DNA of 51,027 bases from Nemertoderma westbladi (Eukaryota; Xenacoelomorpha; Nemertodermatida; Nemertodermatidae). Below are positions 1 to 12,012 of the stretch, in pieces. Position 1 is the first letter of the stretch. The number at the start of each line of letters is the position of its first letter. Location: NCBI GenBank assembly GCA_032718475.1, contig JAUCBJ010002382.1, positions 1-51,027 on the forward strand, given 5' to 3'. The position numbers were made by a program, and so were the translations under genes. The notes under the pieces were generated by a model. It was not told the DNA's origin, made no database searches, and worked only from the letters and a program-made list of their open reading frames with translations.

Positions 1-1381
1 TAGATTACCAGTAAAAAATCAGCAGCCCTACGCAGGTATAATGGTAGCGGCAGGATCTGATTATACAGCCTCCACAGCTCTAAGCTTCAACTTCCAGCAA
101 CCTCACTGCAAAAGATCGCCGTATGGTTGTACAGAAGACGCTCAAACACTAATTACAACTCGGAAAACGCCCGGGGCATTATAATCTACCTGAGTAGTTT
201 GCATCCAACGGAGAGCTTCTTGAGATGGTTTGTTTGTTGGCCTAACTGCGGCCTAAACGTTTGACACTGTGCAATCAGAGGCCATATATACTGTCAGCAT
301 TAGGCCTACCTGCTACCGTTCATACAAGGCAAAAACAGGCCCAACTAGTAGTATTGTTGCGTGTTCGCGGAGTCATTTAGGTCGCTGACATATTCTACAT
401 TCTACAAGAGGGGGCGGGACCTATTGGATTATTGATCAGTTCGCCTGGCCGTGTAGTCAGTGTGTTTATTGTTGAGTAAGTCTTGAGGGGCCTCATTACC
501 CCGCCTTTGGGCCAACTCAAGGGTTGACGTAATGGACTTTCAAAGGTTTTATCAGGAAACAGTGCCGGTATGCTTGGTTTTATCTCAAGCGGGCAGGTGC
601 GTATACAGATAGCGCCCGCACTGCCTTGCATAAATTAGATTTGAGCGGTCAATAAAGTAACATTATGTTACTATGTCGGCAGCTTGGTGGTGCTAAAAGC
701 AAATACGTACTATTAATAGAAACTATCGTTTTTCAATGGAGCTACTTGAAACAACTTATTTCATTAATTTGAATGCAATACCATTGTGTTACATTACGCC
801 GGATGGGTATCAACCCCATTAACCATTATTAACTTTAATTTATTTTTAACAATTATGTATCTAGATCTAGGGACCAGACATATCCATTGATAAGACTGTT
901 CATCCATTAGAGTCAAGTGGTCTCGGTCTGGCTGGATGTCCATTTACATTTCTAATAAAATCACCTACTAAGGTGAGGCGACCCTAATATAAACAACTAG
1001 AAATAAATATTGGTTTAAATAATATCCTTCTCTCTCAAATGTAATTTTAACAATAAATAATTAAACGAACTACAATTACAATTAATCTCGTTTGACTGAT
1101 TGAAGTAGAATACTATCTATACCAGAGGTTATTATAATTCAACGGCTGTATCCTGTATGCAATAGTTTTTTAAATTATTTATTTCCCGATACTACTCTCC
1201 TGGAGTGGGATTAATTTACCATACTGACTGGTTCCGAGTTCAGTTGTACGGGTCGGAAATGTACCGGTTGAAATTATCCAATTTCGGATATTTATTATCC
1301 TGGAAGTTGACCGCAAAACCTAAACGAATCCTTTATTTAGTTTGTTTATAAAATACATTTAATTTAACTTAAAACATTAAA

Positions 1382-1436
1382 GGAAATGAGCAGGTTACAG
1401 TGGCGGTGTTTTCTAACCAAAGCAATAAACGGGACA
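1382..1436 (+). repeat. Dispersed end motif, copy 1
   Basis: The block contains a GAGCAGGTTACAGTGGC-like stretch followed by CTAACCAAAGCAATAAACG. Related blocks occur near 13018, 25873, 26172 (inverted) and 31744, where in the last two they form terminal inverted repeats. This is probably a solo end of the same transposon family. The relationship is judged by eye only. Confidence 0.45.
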
Positions 1437-2325
1437 TTGTTTAATATGCGACCAAATAGTGCTGTAGATCACTGATCCACTTCGCCAATGTGCGCCACAA
1501 TCTGCCATTAATATATATACCTTAATGAGTGGAGAATGGTTGACATCAACTTATTTTTGAGATGTTGCAGTTAACGAGCCGCAATAAATTCCAAAGGCTT
1601 CAGTGATGTATAAAAAACCGCGATTGAAATGTAAATTAATTCAGTTTTCAAGACAAAATCGAAGCGAAAGAAACCAACAATTATTTCGGAAATATTTTAC
1701 TAATCGTACTTCAACGGTGAACTCTTACGGATTCAATTTAAATTTAGTTGGTGGAGCCAAGTCCAACTTACTGATCCGGGTCACGTGAGCAACTAAACCA
1801 ACTCAATGTGTGCACGTGACCCTTTACTCACTGTTATAGTATAGAAGCACACGGCGGTGTTATTATTACAGTAACGATATATAAAATGTATCCGAGGCAA
1901 TTATTCGTATTGGTAAGATTGTGTCTGCCGGTGTACTGGTGGGATTATAAGTCGCGCTCGTGTGTGCGAGCTGAAAGCGGCTCAGGTTGCGTTGGCTCGT
2001 AACTAATTCAAGTGGGAATTAATTATCATCATCACTATTGACCGCCCTTTACCTAAGTTAATGAAAATTTCAAAAAAATGAATAATTCAGTGGAATGAAT
2101 TTGCCAGATGCCACGCCTTCTCACGTTATTCATTGAGGTAGGATGATCACTTGAGCACGGAGAGTGAATGTTGCGTGTAGCTAAGGTATCAAAGGAGTAG
2201 GTTAGATCGAGGTCAATTCTAAACGAATTGTCAACAATATTAAAGGTTCAATACTGGTAGCATAAATTGTAGCCAAGATTCAAGGCTTATGAGACCTTCA
2301 CAAAGCGAGTCTTAATATGGGTTGT

Positions 2326-2343
2326 GGGCGGGCGGGCGGGGGG
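2326..2343 (+). other. Potential G-quadruplex
   Basis: Four G runs of at least three bases are separated by single C residues, the classical intramolecular G-quadruplex pattern with one-base loops. It is the most regular such motif in the window apart from the pure homopolymers. Confidence 0.6.
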
Positions 2344-3261
2344 TGCATTATTATGGGGGATAAATAGTGACCCTAAATTTTTGATTCAAACATTTTAGAT
2401 ACATAGTTTCGTTTAGTTTTATCATATACTGTAACATTTAACTTTTAATAGATTTTATTCGAAAATGGAAATATGTCTAGCACGTTTTATGATTACATTT
2501 CTCGACTCCATTAAAATCCTCAATAACGCTTGGATTTTAAAATTCCTCGCATTGTAATCGAATCAATTATTAGATTATAGTCTGGAATAAATAAATTATT
2601 AAAATATTTGTAAAAAAAAATATTTTTAAAAAGGTAACAAACGTGCTTTATACATTCCGCCGACACGTTTGATTGTGTTTTATAATCCATTAATTTTTAG
2701 TAGAAATTCAAAGCGAATTCATAATAGTTTAATCTCATATATTTTGGATAGTATATCCTATGTATGTTTGCACTGTTGTGTAGCTTGTAGGCCTAGCTAG
2801 CCGGTAGATATGCAACGCAATTAGGCCTACTGCGGTTACTCTGCTAGAATTCAGTCGTGACTGGCATTTTAATCAAGTGGGGAGATTAATTTAACTCCCG
2901 ACCCATTTAGTAAAGCATTGATCTGAATGTATAGAACGGGGAGGAGTTTAGAGCAATTTAATTTAATCCTTTTTAATGCAGACTGTAATGAGAGTAAATG
3001 TATTCTAATATTGTCGTATTTATAACGCTTGAACAATGATTGCTTTAATGTTTCTTTCTATGTATGTCATACAACTCCGGTTGTGACGTCATTGCGTATT
3101 ATTATCGTTTCTTTAGTGGTATTTTGACATAGCCCTACAAATTACGGTAGTGTTTTTACTTTTTTTTGCTTTTAATATATATTTAAGATTTTATTATTGC
3201 TTTTATTTATTATTGATTTTATTACTGTCTTATATTTGTTGCTCTCTTATTTTTACAATCT

Positions 3262-3483
3262 ATTGGTTGTAGGTTCGATCCCTGCCAGGGTCCACTCAGC
3301 CTTTCATCCACTGGGGACGATAAAATGAGAACCAGTTGAATCACTGGAAGCTAAAACAAGGGATACGTGTAACGCCAATCTCTATCGGGTAGCAGCTATC
3401 GAAAGAGGAGCCTTCGGGTCGCCTCCGGCCTCGGCCGACTGTTTGCTTGCTTCAATTTTGCTTTGCTTTTCCATTTTTTTTTT
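3262..3483 (+). mobile_element. tRNA-derived SINE, 5'-truncated
   Basis: The left part carries a Pol III B-box-like GGTTCGATCCC. It is followed by a CAGCCTTTCATCC...GACGATAAAATGAGAACCAG block, which I recall as the conserved central domain of a widespread invertebrate tRNA-derived SINE group. The element then runs through a CG-rich segment into a T-rich tail near 3475. No clear A box is visible, so the tRNA head looks truncated. It is non-coding and would depend on a partner LINE for movement. Confidence 0.65.
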
Positions 3484-4109
3484 GCCAATAATCAATATAT
3501 ATATATATTAAAGTGATCTAACAAGGTGAGGTTTACACTATCAATGAAACTATAGAGATGATTTATTAGCTGCGATGTCCTTCACGCCAAATGATATGAA
3601 ACAATATATCTTACACACCCTCGCGCCCCTCTGCCAATCACACAATATACAATGAATACGGACGCGTAACCTTAACGAGAATATATTGTAATATATATTT
3701 AATGCTGACAGAAATAAATAAATTCATTTCAGTTCAACTAATTCATTCGTTTGAATATAAATATAAATATTTTAAATTAAATATTAAAATAGTATTTGTC
3801 CATTTCGCATCGTACGAATTAATGTATTATTTATTATGTCTCTATTGTGATGTTGTAGTGCTCAGCGACTCACTCAGCGAGTTACTCAGCTGCATTCATC
3901 AATCGTTTCAATGCCCCCCCCCCCCCTTACCTATGTATATCTTAAAGAATATTCGTAAACTTCTATCTTTATCATCAATCAATTATATTAATATTGGATT
4001 GGAACCTTCAAATGAGTTCAGTAATAATGGTTTTGTACGAACAAACGTATTAAAATAGTGAGTCATCATAGAATATAATAAATACGAGTTTATATGAATA
4101 GGTAAATAA
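3484..4109. other. AT-rich non-coding stretch with a poly(C) tract
   Basis: This spacer lies between the SINE and the 25-bp array. A C homopolymer sits near 3912-3926. A 118-codon open frame crosses the region, but its composition is that of AT-rich non-coding DNA and it resembles nothing I know, so I do not call a gene. Confidence 0.5.
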
Positions 4110-7100
4110 CACATTGCTAAAAGTTTACGTGGCTCATAGTTTACCTGACTTACATAGCTTATAGTTTACCTGTCTTACATGACTTATAGTTTACCTGTGT
4201 TACAAGGCTTATAGTTTACCTGTGTTACATGGCTTATAGTTTACCTGACTTCCAAGGCTTATAGTTTACCTGTCTTACATGGCTTATAGTTTACCTGTCT
4301 TACATGGCTTATAGTTTACCTGTCTTACATGGCTTATAGTTTACCTGACTTACAAGGCTTATAGTTTACCTTTCTTACATGGCTTATAGTTTACCTCTCT
4401 TACATGGCTTATAGTTTACCTCTCTTACATGGCTTATAGTTTACCTGTCTTACATGGCTTATAGTTTACATGTCTTACATGGCTTATAGTTTACCTGTCT
4501 TACATGGCTTATAGTTTACCTGTCTTCATGGCTTATAGTTTACCTCTCTTACATGGCTTATAGTTTACCTGTCTTACATGGCTTATAGTTTACCTCTCTT
4601 ACATGGCTTATAGTTTACCTGTCTTACATGGCTTATAGTTTACCTGTCTTACATGGCTTATAGTTTACCTGTCATACATGGCTTATAGTTTACCTGTCTT
4701 ACATGGCTTATAGTTTACCTGTGTTACAAGGCTTATAGTTTACCTGTCTTACTTGGCTTATAGTTTACCTGTCTTACATGGCTTATAGTTTACCTGTCTT
4801 ACATGGCTTATAGTTTACCTGTCTTACATGGCTTATAGTTTACCTGTGTTACAAGGCTTATAGTTTACCTGTCTTACATGGCTTATAGTTTACCTGTCTT
4901 ACAAGGCTTATAGTTTACCTGTCTTACATGGCTTATAGTTTACCTGTCTTACAAGGCTTATAGTTTACCTGTCTTACAAGGCTTATAGTTTACCTGTCTT
5001 ACATGGCTTATAGTTTACCTGTGTTACAATGCTTATAGTTTACCTGTCTTACATGGCTTATAGTTTACCTGTGTTACAAGGCTTATAGTTTACCTGTCTT
5101 ACATGGCTTATAGTTTACCTGTCTTACATGGCTTATAGTTTACCTGTGTTACTAGGCTTATAGTTTACCTGTCTTACATGGCTTATAGTTTACCTGTCTT
5201 ACATGGCTTATAGTTTACCTGTATACATGGCTTATAGTTTACCTGTCTTACATGGCTTATATGTTACCTGTGTTACAAGGCTTATAGTTTACCTGTCTTA
5301 CATGGCTTATAGTTTACCTGTCTTACAAGGCTTATAGTTTACCTGTCTTACAAGGCTTATAGTTTACCTGTCTTACATGGCTTATAGTTTACCTGTCTTA
5401 CAAGGCTTATAGTTTACCTGTCTTAATGGCTTATAGTTTACCTGTCTTACATGGCTTATAGTTTACCTGTCTTACATGGCTTATAGTTTACCTGTCTTAC
5501 AAGGCTTATAGTTTAGCTGTCATACAAGGCTTATAGTTTACCTGTCTTACATGGCTTATAGTTTACCTGTGTTACAAGGCTTATAGTTTACCTGTCTCAC
5601 ATGGCTTATAGTTTACCTGTCTTACATGGCTTATAGTTTACCTGTCTTACATGGCGTATAGTTTACCTGTATACATGGCTTATAGTTTACCTGTCTTACA
5701 TGGCTTATATTTTACCTGTGTTACTAGGCTTATAGTTTACCTGTCTTACATGGCTTATAGTTTACCTGTCTTACAAGGCTTATAGTTTACCTATCTTACA
5801 AGGCTTATAGTTTACCTGTCTTACATGGCTTATAGTTTACCTGTATTATATGGCTTATAGTTTACCTGACTTACAAGGCTTATAGTTTACCTGTCTTACA
5901 TGGCTTATAGTTTACCTGTCTTACATGGCTTATAGTCTAACTGTCTTACATGGCTTATAGTTTACCTGTCTTACATGGCTTATAGTTTACCTGTCTTACA
6001 TGGCTTATAGTTTACCTGACTTCCATGGCGTATAGTACCAAGTCCTTGATAGTACCTGTCTTACATGGCTTATAGTTTACCTGTCTTACATGGCTTATAG
6101 TTTACCTGTCTTACATGGCTTATAGTTTACCTGTCTTACATGGCTTATAGTTTACCTGTGTTACAAGGCTTATAGTTTACCTGTCTTACATGGCTTATAG
6201 TTTACCTGTCTTACATGGCTTATAGTTTACCTGTGTTACAAGGCTTGTAGTTTACCTGTCTTACATGGCTTATAGTTTACCTGTATACATGGCTTATAGT
6301 TTACCTGTCTTACATGGCTTATATTTTACCTGTGTTACAAGGCTTATAGTTTACATGTCTTACATGGCTTATAGTTTACCTGTCTTACAGGGCTTATAGT
6401 TTACCTGTCTTTCAAGGCTTATAGTTTACCTGTCTTACATGGCTTATAGTTTACCTGTGTTACATGGCTTATAGTTTACCTGTCTTACATGGCTTATATT
6501 TTACCTGTGTTACAAGGCTTATAGTTTACCTGTCTTACATGGCTTATAGTTTACCTGTCTTACAAGGCTTATAGTTTACCTATCTTACAAGGCTTATAGT
6601 TTACCTGTCTTACATGGCTTATAGTTTACCTGTATTATATGGCTTATAGTTTACCTGACTTACAAGGCTTATAGTTTACCTGTCTTACATGGCTTATAGT
6701 TTACCTGTCTTACATGGCTTATAGTTTATCTGTTTTACATGGCTTATAGTTTACCTGTCTTACATGGCTTATAGTTTACCTGTGTTACTAGGCTTATAGT
6801 TTACCTGTCTTACATGGCTTATAGTTTACCTGTCTTACATGGCTTATAGTTTACCTGTATACATGGCTTATAGTTTACCTGTCTTACATGGCTTATAGTT
6901 TACCTGTCTTACATGGCTTATAGTTTACCTGTATTATATGGCTTATAGTTTACCTGACTTACAAGGCTTATAGTTTACCTGTCTTACATGGCCTATAGTT
7001 TACCTGTCTTACATGGCTTATAGTTTACCTGACTTACAAGGCTTATAGTTTACCTGTCTTACATGGCTTATAGTTTACCTCTCTTACATGGCTTATAGTT

Positions 7101-7128
7101 TACCTGTCTTACATGGCTTATACTCATG
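4110..7128 (+). repeat. 25-bp minisatellite array, about 120 copies
   Basis: Head-to-tail copies of a 25-base unit of the form GGCTTATAGTTTACCTGTCT plus TACAT fill about 3 kb. Variants are recurrent rather than random: TGTGTTACAAGG, TGACTTACAAGG, TGTATTATATGG and a 23-base TGTATACATGG form recur in the same order at several places, for example near 5842, 6630 and 6930. This indicates higher-order amplification. One interruption lies near 6028-6055. The array ends about 60 bp from a Notch-ligand exon and so appears intronic. Confidence 0.95.
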
Positions 7129-7191
7129 GCCTATACCAATCTTAAATGGCTCATTCTTTACTATCTTACATGACAATGAATTATTATTTAC

Positions 7192-7423
7192 CTGTGTATG
7201 GCTTTTGTCCGTATGGTAGAGTTTTTATCGTAACCAACAATGCGTAACTTTTCGGCCAAGCGAAGCTGAACTGCAGACTGACCAGCTCAGCTACACCATC
7301 CAGAAGGTTGTCAGTCTCTTCCGTAAGGTCCAACTCACTCGTATAGTTGTCACCACCTAGTAACTTGGTTACCCCGTAACCCAACAGACATTGCCCATCC
7401 GGGAGGTTTTGAATGTTGTGGTA
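7192..7423 (-). CDS. Delta/Jagged-type Notch ligand, coding exon 2 (second part of the MNNL domain)
   Basis: This exon encodes the second half of the Notch-ligand N-terminal (MNNL) domain. It includes the block FSFAWPKSYALLV, which closely matches the FSFAWPRSYTLLV block of Jagged proteins, and a preceding LLGGDNY that fits the IGGNTF region. A polypyrimidine stretch ending TTTCAG lies immediately upstream on the minus strand, and the exon enters in phase 0, matching the donor of exon 1. It ends at G|GTAAAT in phase 1. It is 232 nt long. The next expected exons (the linker to the DSL domain, then EGF repeats) are not visible in the remaining 7 kb to the left. The protein would be a single-pass membrane ligand for Notch receptors on neighbouring cells. 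Jagged/Serrate is slightly favoured over Delta by the FAWP block. Confidence 0.85.
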
Positions 7424-8286
7424 CTGAAATCAAAAAATGCAAAAGCGAAGGTAAACGGGGATTAACGGGGAAATTGGGATTAAAATTTTACGGACGCATT
7501 TAAGGGGGGGGGGGGGGGGGGGGGTAGCGCTTTTTATGACCAAAACGTCGAATTTTTGAAACAAATCCTATCTGGTGCAGAATTTCATGCTGATTTCATG
7601 CGTTTTCCCATATCATAGCAGTAGAATGTAGAATTAAATTTGTCTGTAATTTATAAGTCAAATTCCACTTAATTGCAGATTCGGAACCGTAACTTTCGTC
7701 AGCGAGTCCCCAATGGGGACCATAATTATACCGGAAAACTATAATGGCGCGACTAACAAACAATAATAATAGATCTGTTTGAAAAAAATATGATGACAGG
7801 AAAAGGCCAATTTATTTGTGGCGCATAAGGTGATGATGATACGGGAATTCCAACCACGAATGGAATAATTATTCGTCTTTTATTTTTTGATTTTTTTTAT
7901 CTTCTCAGTTTCTCCAACCTGCTATTGTCCTTCAATTGGTAATTATATCGCTTATTGTTTTGGTTAGAAATGCCAGTCTCTCTATAACATTATAATATAC
8001 ACGCTACTTAGTTATTTTTTTGTTTAATAGAAAAACGTGCCGCCACGATAATAAAAACTTTGCCAGCAACAATAATAAATGTGTCAATCAAAAAATGTCT
8101 CAGTTTGATGAAATAATGTGCCAATAAAATACGAAGTACGAAATTTTAAAACGTTGTGCCAATTTCCTTTAAAATTTGGCCACGTTCTTTAAAAAATGCT
8201 ACTATTTAATAAAATTGTCACATTAAAAATGTGACAAGTTTATTGCGCGAACATGGATAAATTGAAATAATTTTAAATTCGCTTAC
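7424..8286 (-). other. Intron 1 of the Notch-ligand gene
   Basis: The 863-bp intron begins GTAAGC and ends TTTCAG on the minus strand and is phase 0. It contains a 21-base G homopolymer (C on the coding strand) at 7504-7524 and AT-rich sequence. I see no other feature. Confidence 0.75.
7504..7524 (+). repeat. Poly(G) tract, 21 bases
   Basis: An uninterrupted G homopolymer lies inside the intron of the Notch-ligand gene. It is one of about a dozen poly(G)/poly(C) tracts in the window. Its exact length is likely to be unreliable in any assembly. Confidence 0.9.
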
Positions 8287-8514
8287 ATTTTCCAAACAAA
8301 CGGAAGCGAATATTTGGCACTGGTGTTGGCACGTGCCATCGGGCAGTCTGGGCAGCTCATCGCAACACGAGCCATCGACAGTGTCTCCGTTGACGTTGGT
8401 TACCCGAGAAACAATTAACTGAAACTTTCCAGACGTGTCAACGAATTGAAGGGCGGATAATAATACAACCACTGCCACCAACATCAACCGTAACAACGAA
8501 ATTAATCCCATCAT
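8287..8514 (-). CDS. Delta/Jagged-type Notch ligand, first coding exon (signal peptide and start of the MNNL domain)
   Basis: The exon encodes 76 residues. Residues 1-26 are a hydrophobic signal peptide (LLRLMLVAVVVLLSAL core). The mature start SGKFQLIVSRVTNVNGD is followed by DGSCCDE, the MNNL hallmark (compare SGQFELEI...NVNGELQNGNCC in Jagged). Further cysteines at the end of the exon match the C-x-x-x-F-x-V-C-L stretch. The ATG at 8514 follows an in-frame TAG 15 bases upstream and is the first Met of a Met-Met pair. The donor AAT|GTAAGC is strong and phase 0, and joining to the exon at 7423 keeps the family alignment without a gap. The MNNL domain binds phospholipid and helps contact Notch. 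The gene is partial in this window. Confidence 0.88.
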
Positions 8515-10170
8515 AAAAACATCGAACTATAATCCATAATTAAATTTATTAACAGAATGTATCTCTCAGTTAAAAAAAAAATACTCTAAATATTTTCTAA
8601 TATTATAAATATAAAATATTTATTTTTTACTTATTCAAAACTAAACTATAATGATTACGTAAGAAAAATGTAGCCAAGTTTTACTGGTTGCGAATGTCGA
8701 AATACTAGCCGTTCAACCTTGGATAAAATTGGCCAATCACAGTTGATCATATGATTTGCCCCACCAGTGTGTTTATCACAGCCCTTACGAACTCCAGAGA
8801 AGCTTTATAGCCAGCCAGTCGAGAAAATTCAATTACCTTGCAAGGAAATTCTATTACCTACCGCAAACTGGCGAATCGAATAGCCAAGCAGTAAACCTGC
8901 AATTAGTCAGGCAGGTGGAAACAAAGGATTCCAGCTTGCCGCTCTCCAATCATATCATAGAGCGTCCAGCTGCTGGCCGAAGGGAATAGGTAGGCCTCGA
9001 AAACTAAGTTATAAGATAGCCTGGAGACTACAGAAGCAAGGGAGAGTTCATTAAAACGGGTTGCAAAGTAACTTGGTATCTGGAAGCTATACGAACGGGC
9101 CAAAGATAATTTTCTTGAAGGTTATATGAAAAAAATATAATCAATTGAAACTTTGTCATGACAGGTAGGAACGATTCTTTTTATATATCGATTATCTACG
9201 GGGATTGCATTTACCTCGCTTGCTGTAAGTCTCTCTGCGTTTAATCCATAATTTATTTTTTGACTTCCGTTAATCGATCTGGCTAGATTTAAGTGGCTGT
9301 AGTTAACCCGGGTTGCGTTCTATTTAATCACTTTAGGTTTATACATAAATTATGAGAAATCTCCGTAAAAATAAATTATATCCGTACCGACAACCAATAG
9401 TTTTGCCTATTTGTTTCTATCTGTCGCATTGTATTGTTTTCCCACCAGTCAGTACCACTCGATGCTAATGTTTGTTGCACTGGTTTTTGATGACGATAAA
9501 TAAAATTTTAATAATTTATTTAATTTTTTTTCAAATTAATTGGAAACTCTAATCCTTTCTATCTTTAGGGAGTGTTTCATACTTTATTCTGGTCGTAATG
9601 TTTTTTTTAGAGACGAGGGGACGGGGGGGGGACTCATCTGGACTTACCTGTGCGCGAAAGCCCCACGAACGAGTTCCTCTCATTGGTACTTTATGATACA
9701 CACACAGCTGATCGTGTCAATGGTTTCATTAATCTATCATTGATAGGGTTAGAGGAGGTTTCAGAGGATGAAGATGGTTTAAATCTGAGGTCATTAATGT
9801 ACCGAAGGATTGGAACTCATTCATCCTAAAAGACTAAGGTGTTACCAGTTCCCAAGACGAGAAACCTAACAAATTTTTTCATGACATCGCGTTGATCTCG
9901 AATGCTGTATAGCGATGCAATATAATTATGTGAAATCGCAATGGGATCCCGCATATATGTTTATATATATGTTTATTTACGTATTTTTCCACGAAATTAT
10001 TATACGGCACAGAATAACTAATTCAAATTGAAATTATACAGACCAAAACAACCATTTACAAATAAACAATTACGGCAATAAAAAATATCGTCCAATTATT
10101 ATGACTTCAAATACAAACAATTTAATCCTAATTAATATAATCTAAACTAATATAATCTTACCTAATTTAA
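8515..10170. other. Upstream region of the Notch-ligand gene; no gene seen
   Basis: This is the probable 5' UTR and promoter side of the minus-strand ligand gene. The sequence is AT-rich with a short G run near 9626. I see no recognisable exon on either strand, no clear TATA box tied to a start site, and no transposon I can name. Confidence 0.4.
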
Positions 10171-11560
10171 TTAATCTATACTATCTAAAACACGCTCTAT
10201 ATACTTACACATTACATACAATTCCTTGCTCTGAAAAAATTCCGGTAATGATGAAAAAATAAAATTGGTGTGAAAATAGAGGGTAACACGAAACTGTTTG
10301 GAAATGGGACAATGAAGAAGAACTTGTGCCTCTGTCTGCACCGATTGTTTGTCAAAGCGGCACACACGGTTCTCTCTCGTCAGCCTTGACCACCTTCCAG
10401 TCTCAATTTTCAAATTATGGGACTCTCAATCGAGTAAAATTAATACGCAAGTAATCTGGCACAAAAGGTATCAGACATGAATATATTGGATGCGGAACCA
10501 AGGCAATGTTAAACTGACTACGGTAGGTTACAAACTTTGTAGCTGACAAAGGTTTAGACATAATTATACTTAGTATCTCATCCAGTGGATTGATGTTATC
10601 TGCAAAATGTTGTGTCTCAGTTAGCATTCGGAAACCTGGTGTATTCGCGCTTCGGCATAGATTAAACACTTTGTGAAAAGGTAACTCTTTATCTACTACT
10701 TTAAACATTCTACTCATAAAACTTTCCTCGCTCGCATAATTAAATACTTCAATGTGGGAGTACCAATTTCTATTAAGCAAACATCTGTAGGTGTCTGGGA
10801 CCTAACACCAAGTAAACTTTTTACCATTCTGTAATAGTATTTCTCTATTTGTACAGTATTTTTTGATAACCAAGCTTCACATCCGTAAATCAGGCCGGAC
10901 AGTACAGCAGCGTCAAATACACGTTTCTTAATAACAAACGGCAAACTGATATTTGCACTCACAAAAATACTAAATTTATTTACCGTTGCCTCGCACTTTA
11001 ATTGATGCAAATTAATTGTACTACGCAAACTACCATCTGAACAGAAAGGTACACCCAGAACCAGATATATATGACTATTACAACAGTTAACAACAAGGTT
11101 ATTAATAACAAAGGACATTTTATCACTAGCCTTGGCATTGATGACGAAGAACTTAGTTTTTTTCATTAATTTCCATACCTGACTCCTTGCAGTTGTCAAG
11201 TAAAGCATTTAATTTCAACAATGCACAATGTCGGGTAGTAGATAAAATTACCGTGTCATCTATTAGCAGTAATATTTGGACTACACCTAAAAACCCAGCA
11301 CTGCTTGTGGCAAAGCGAATCATATGCACCACTTTATCTATATATATACAGAACAGTACAACGCTAGATGGCGTACCTTGACGGACACCAATAACAGTAA
11401 TCAAAACAGCCGATTTTAATGCATGCTTAGTACACTTATATATTGCTTGTATGGCTAATAACATAACCCTCCCGCAACCTAGTGATCTTAAACAATTTAA
11501 TAAACCATGCCGCGGAACCCGGTCGTAAGCCTTTTTACAATCAACAAATACTACAAACAA
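10171..11560 (-). pseudogene. Decayed non-LTR retrotransposon (LINE), 5'-truncated reverse transcriptase to C-terminus
   Basis: Reading leftwards on the minus strand, the remnant starts inside the reverse transcriptase fingers/palm with FVDCKKAYDRVPR. It continues with GVRQGTPSS and LLIDDTVILS, the last being the catalytic box with the usual F/Y-A replaced by L-I. It then reaches a thumb and C-terminal region with YGCEAWLS, LLGVRSQTPTDVCLIE, and finally CRFDKQSVQTEAQVLLHC, a Cys/His-type motif near the end of Jockey/CR1/L2-like elements. At least two frame breaks occur (near 11160 in a homopolymer and near 10725) and a stop lies near 10415, so the protein cannot be made. The 5' end is cut at about 11560, as expected of incomplete target-primed reverse transcription. 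The endonuclease and ORF1 are absent. Confidence 0.85.
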
Positions 11561-12012
11561 TAATTGTTGTTTATTATATGTTTATATGTTGTTGTTTGTT
11601 TATTATACAAAGTTGATGACTATCTGAAATCAGTCGAAAAACAACCCAACTTTACTCTGGGATTTAGGTCTAATACTCTGTAAAACAATAATATTGTAAC
11701 GTGCCAAGATTTTAATCCGTTTAGACGTCGCAAACAAACTCAATACAAATCCAATACAAATTGAGAGATAAAGTCCCTTATTATAGGGCCAACGGAAATT
11801 CCCTTTCCTCCAAATATGAAGAAATCAGGCAAAAATTTTCGAAATGTACTATATTAACCGCTTGTTGCTAAGAAATAACAAATGTTTGCGGTTTTTAACA
11901 ATCTTTCTAAATAATAATTGCATATGAATTATTGCAGTATTATAATCTACTTTACACTAAATTTACTTCATAGCCGTAACTAATACTTTCAATAAAGAAC
12001 AGACACCCTCAA
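11561..12012. other. Intergenic AT-rich stretch
   Basis: Low-complexity TTGTTGTTTATTATATG-type sequence flanks the truncated LINE, followed by AT-rich DNA. I see no gene or element. Confidence 0.4.

Larger units (their letters stand above)
1..3261. other. Non-coding stretch, probably intronic to the Notch-ligand gene
   Basis: I see no convincing gene here. Short open frames exist but carry no recognisable domain. If the two Notch-ligand exons further right belong to a gene running off the left edge, this stretch is part of its second intron. It holds a G-quadruplex-capable run near 2330 and one copy of a dispersed end motif near 1382. I looked for a DSL-domain exon on the minus strand (Cys-rich, with FGHxxC) and did not find one. 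Confidence 0.5.

Noticed and set aside
190-250. A minus-strand piece with possible splice sites encoding KPSQEALRWMQTTQ, considered as the next Notch-ligand exon
   Set aside because: The splice signals are weak, the expected LIE/SxSG block of the linker before the DSL domain is missing, and the similarity to the Jagged PSRQWQT stretch is too short to trust.
4110-7128. The 25-bp array as a CRISPR-like array
   Set aside because: There are no unique spacers; repeats are directly contiguous and the DNA is animal.
8756-8989. 77-codon plus-strand frame upstream of the Notch-ligand gene
   Set aside because: No family signal or splice support; an antisense frame of similar length overlaps it, so chance is the simplest reading.
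9437-9447. GTGGGAA, a Su(H)/RBPJ-like site, about 0.9 kb upstream of the Notch-ligand start
   Set aside because: A single seven-base match is expected by chance in this much DNA and no paired site or cluster is seen.
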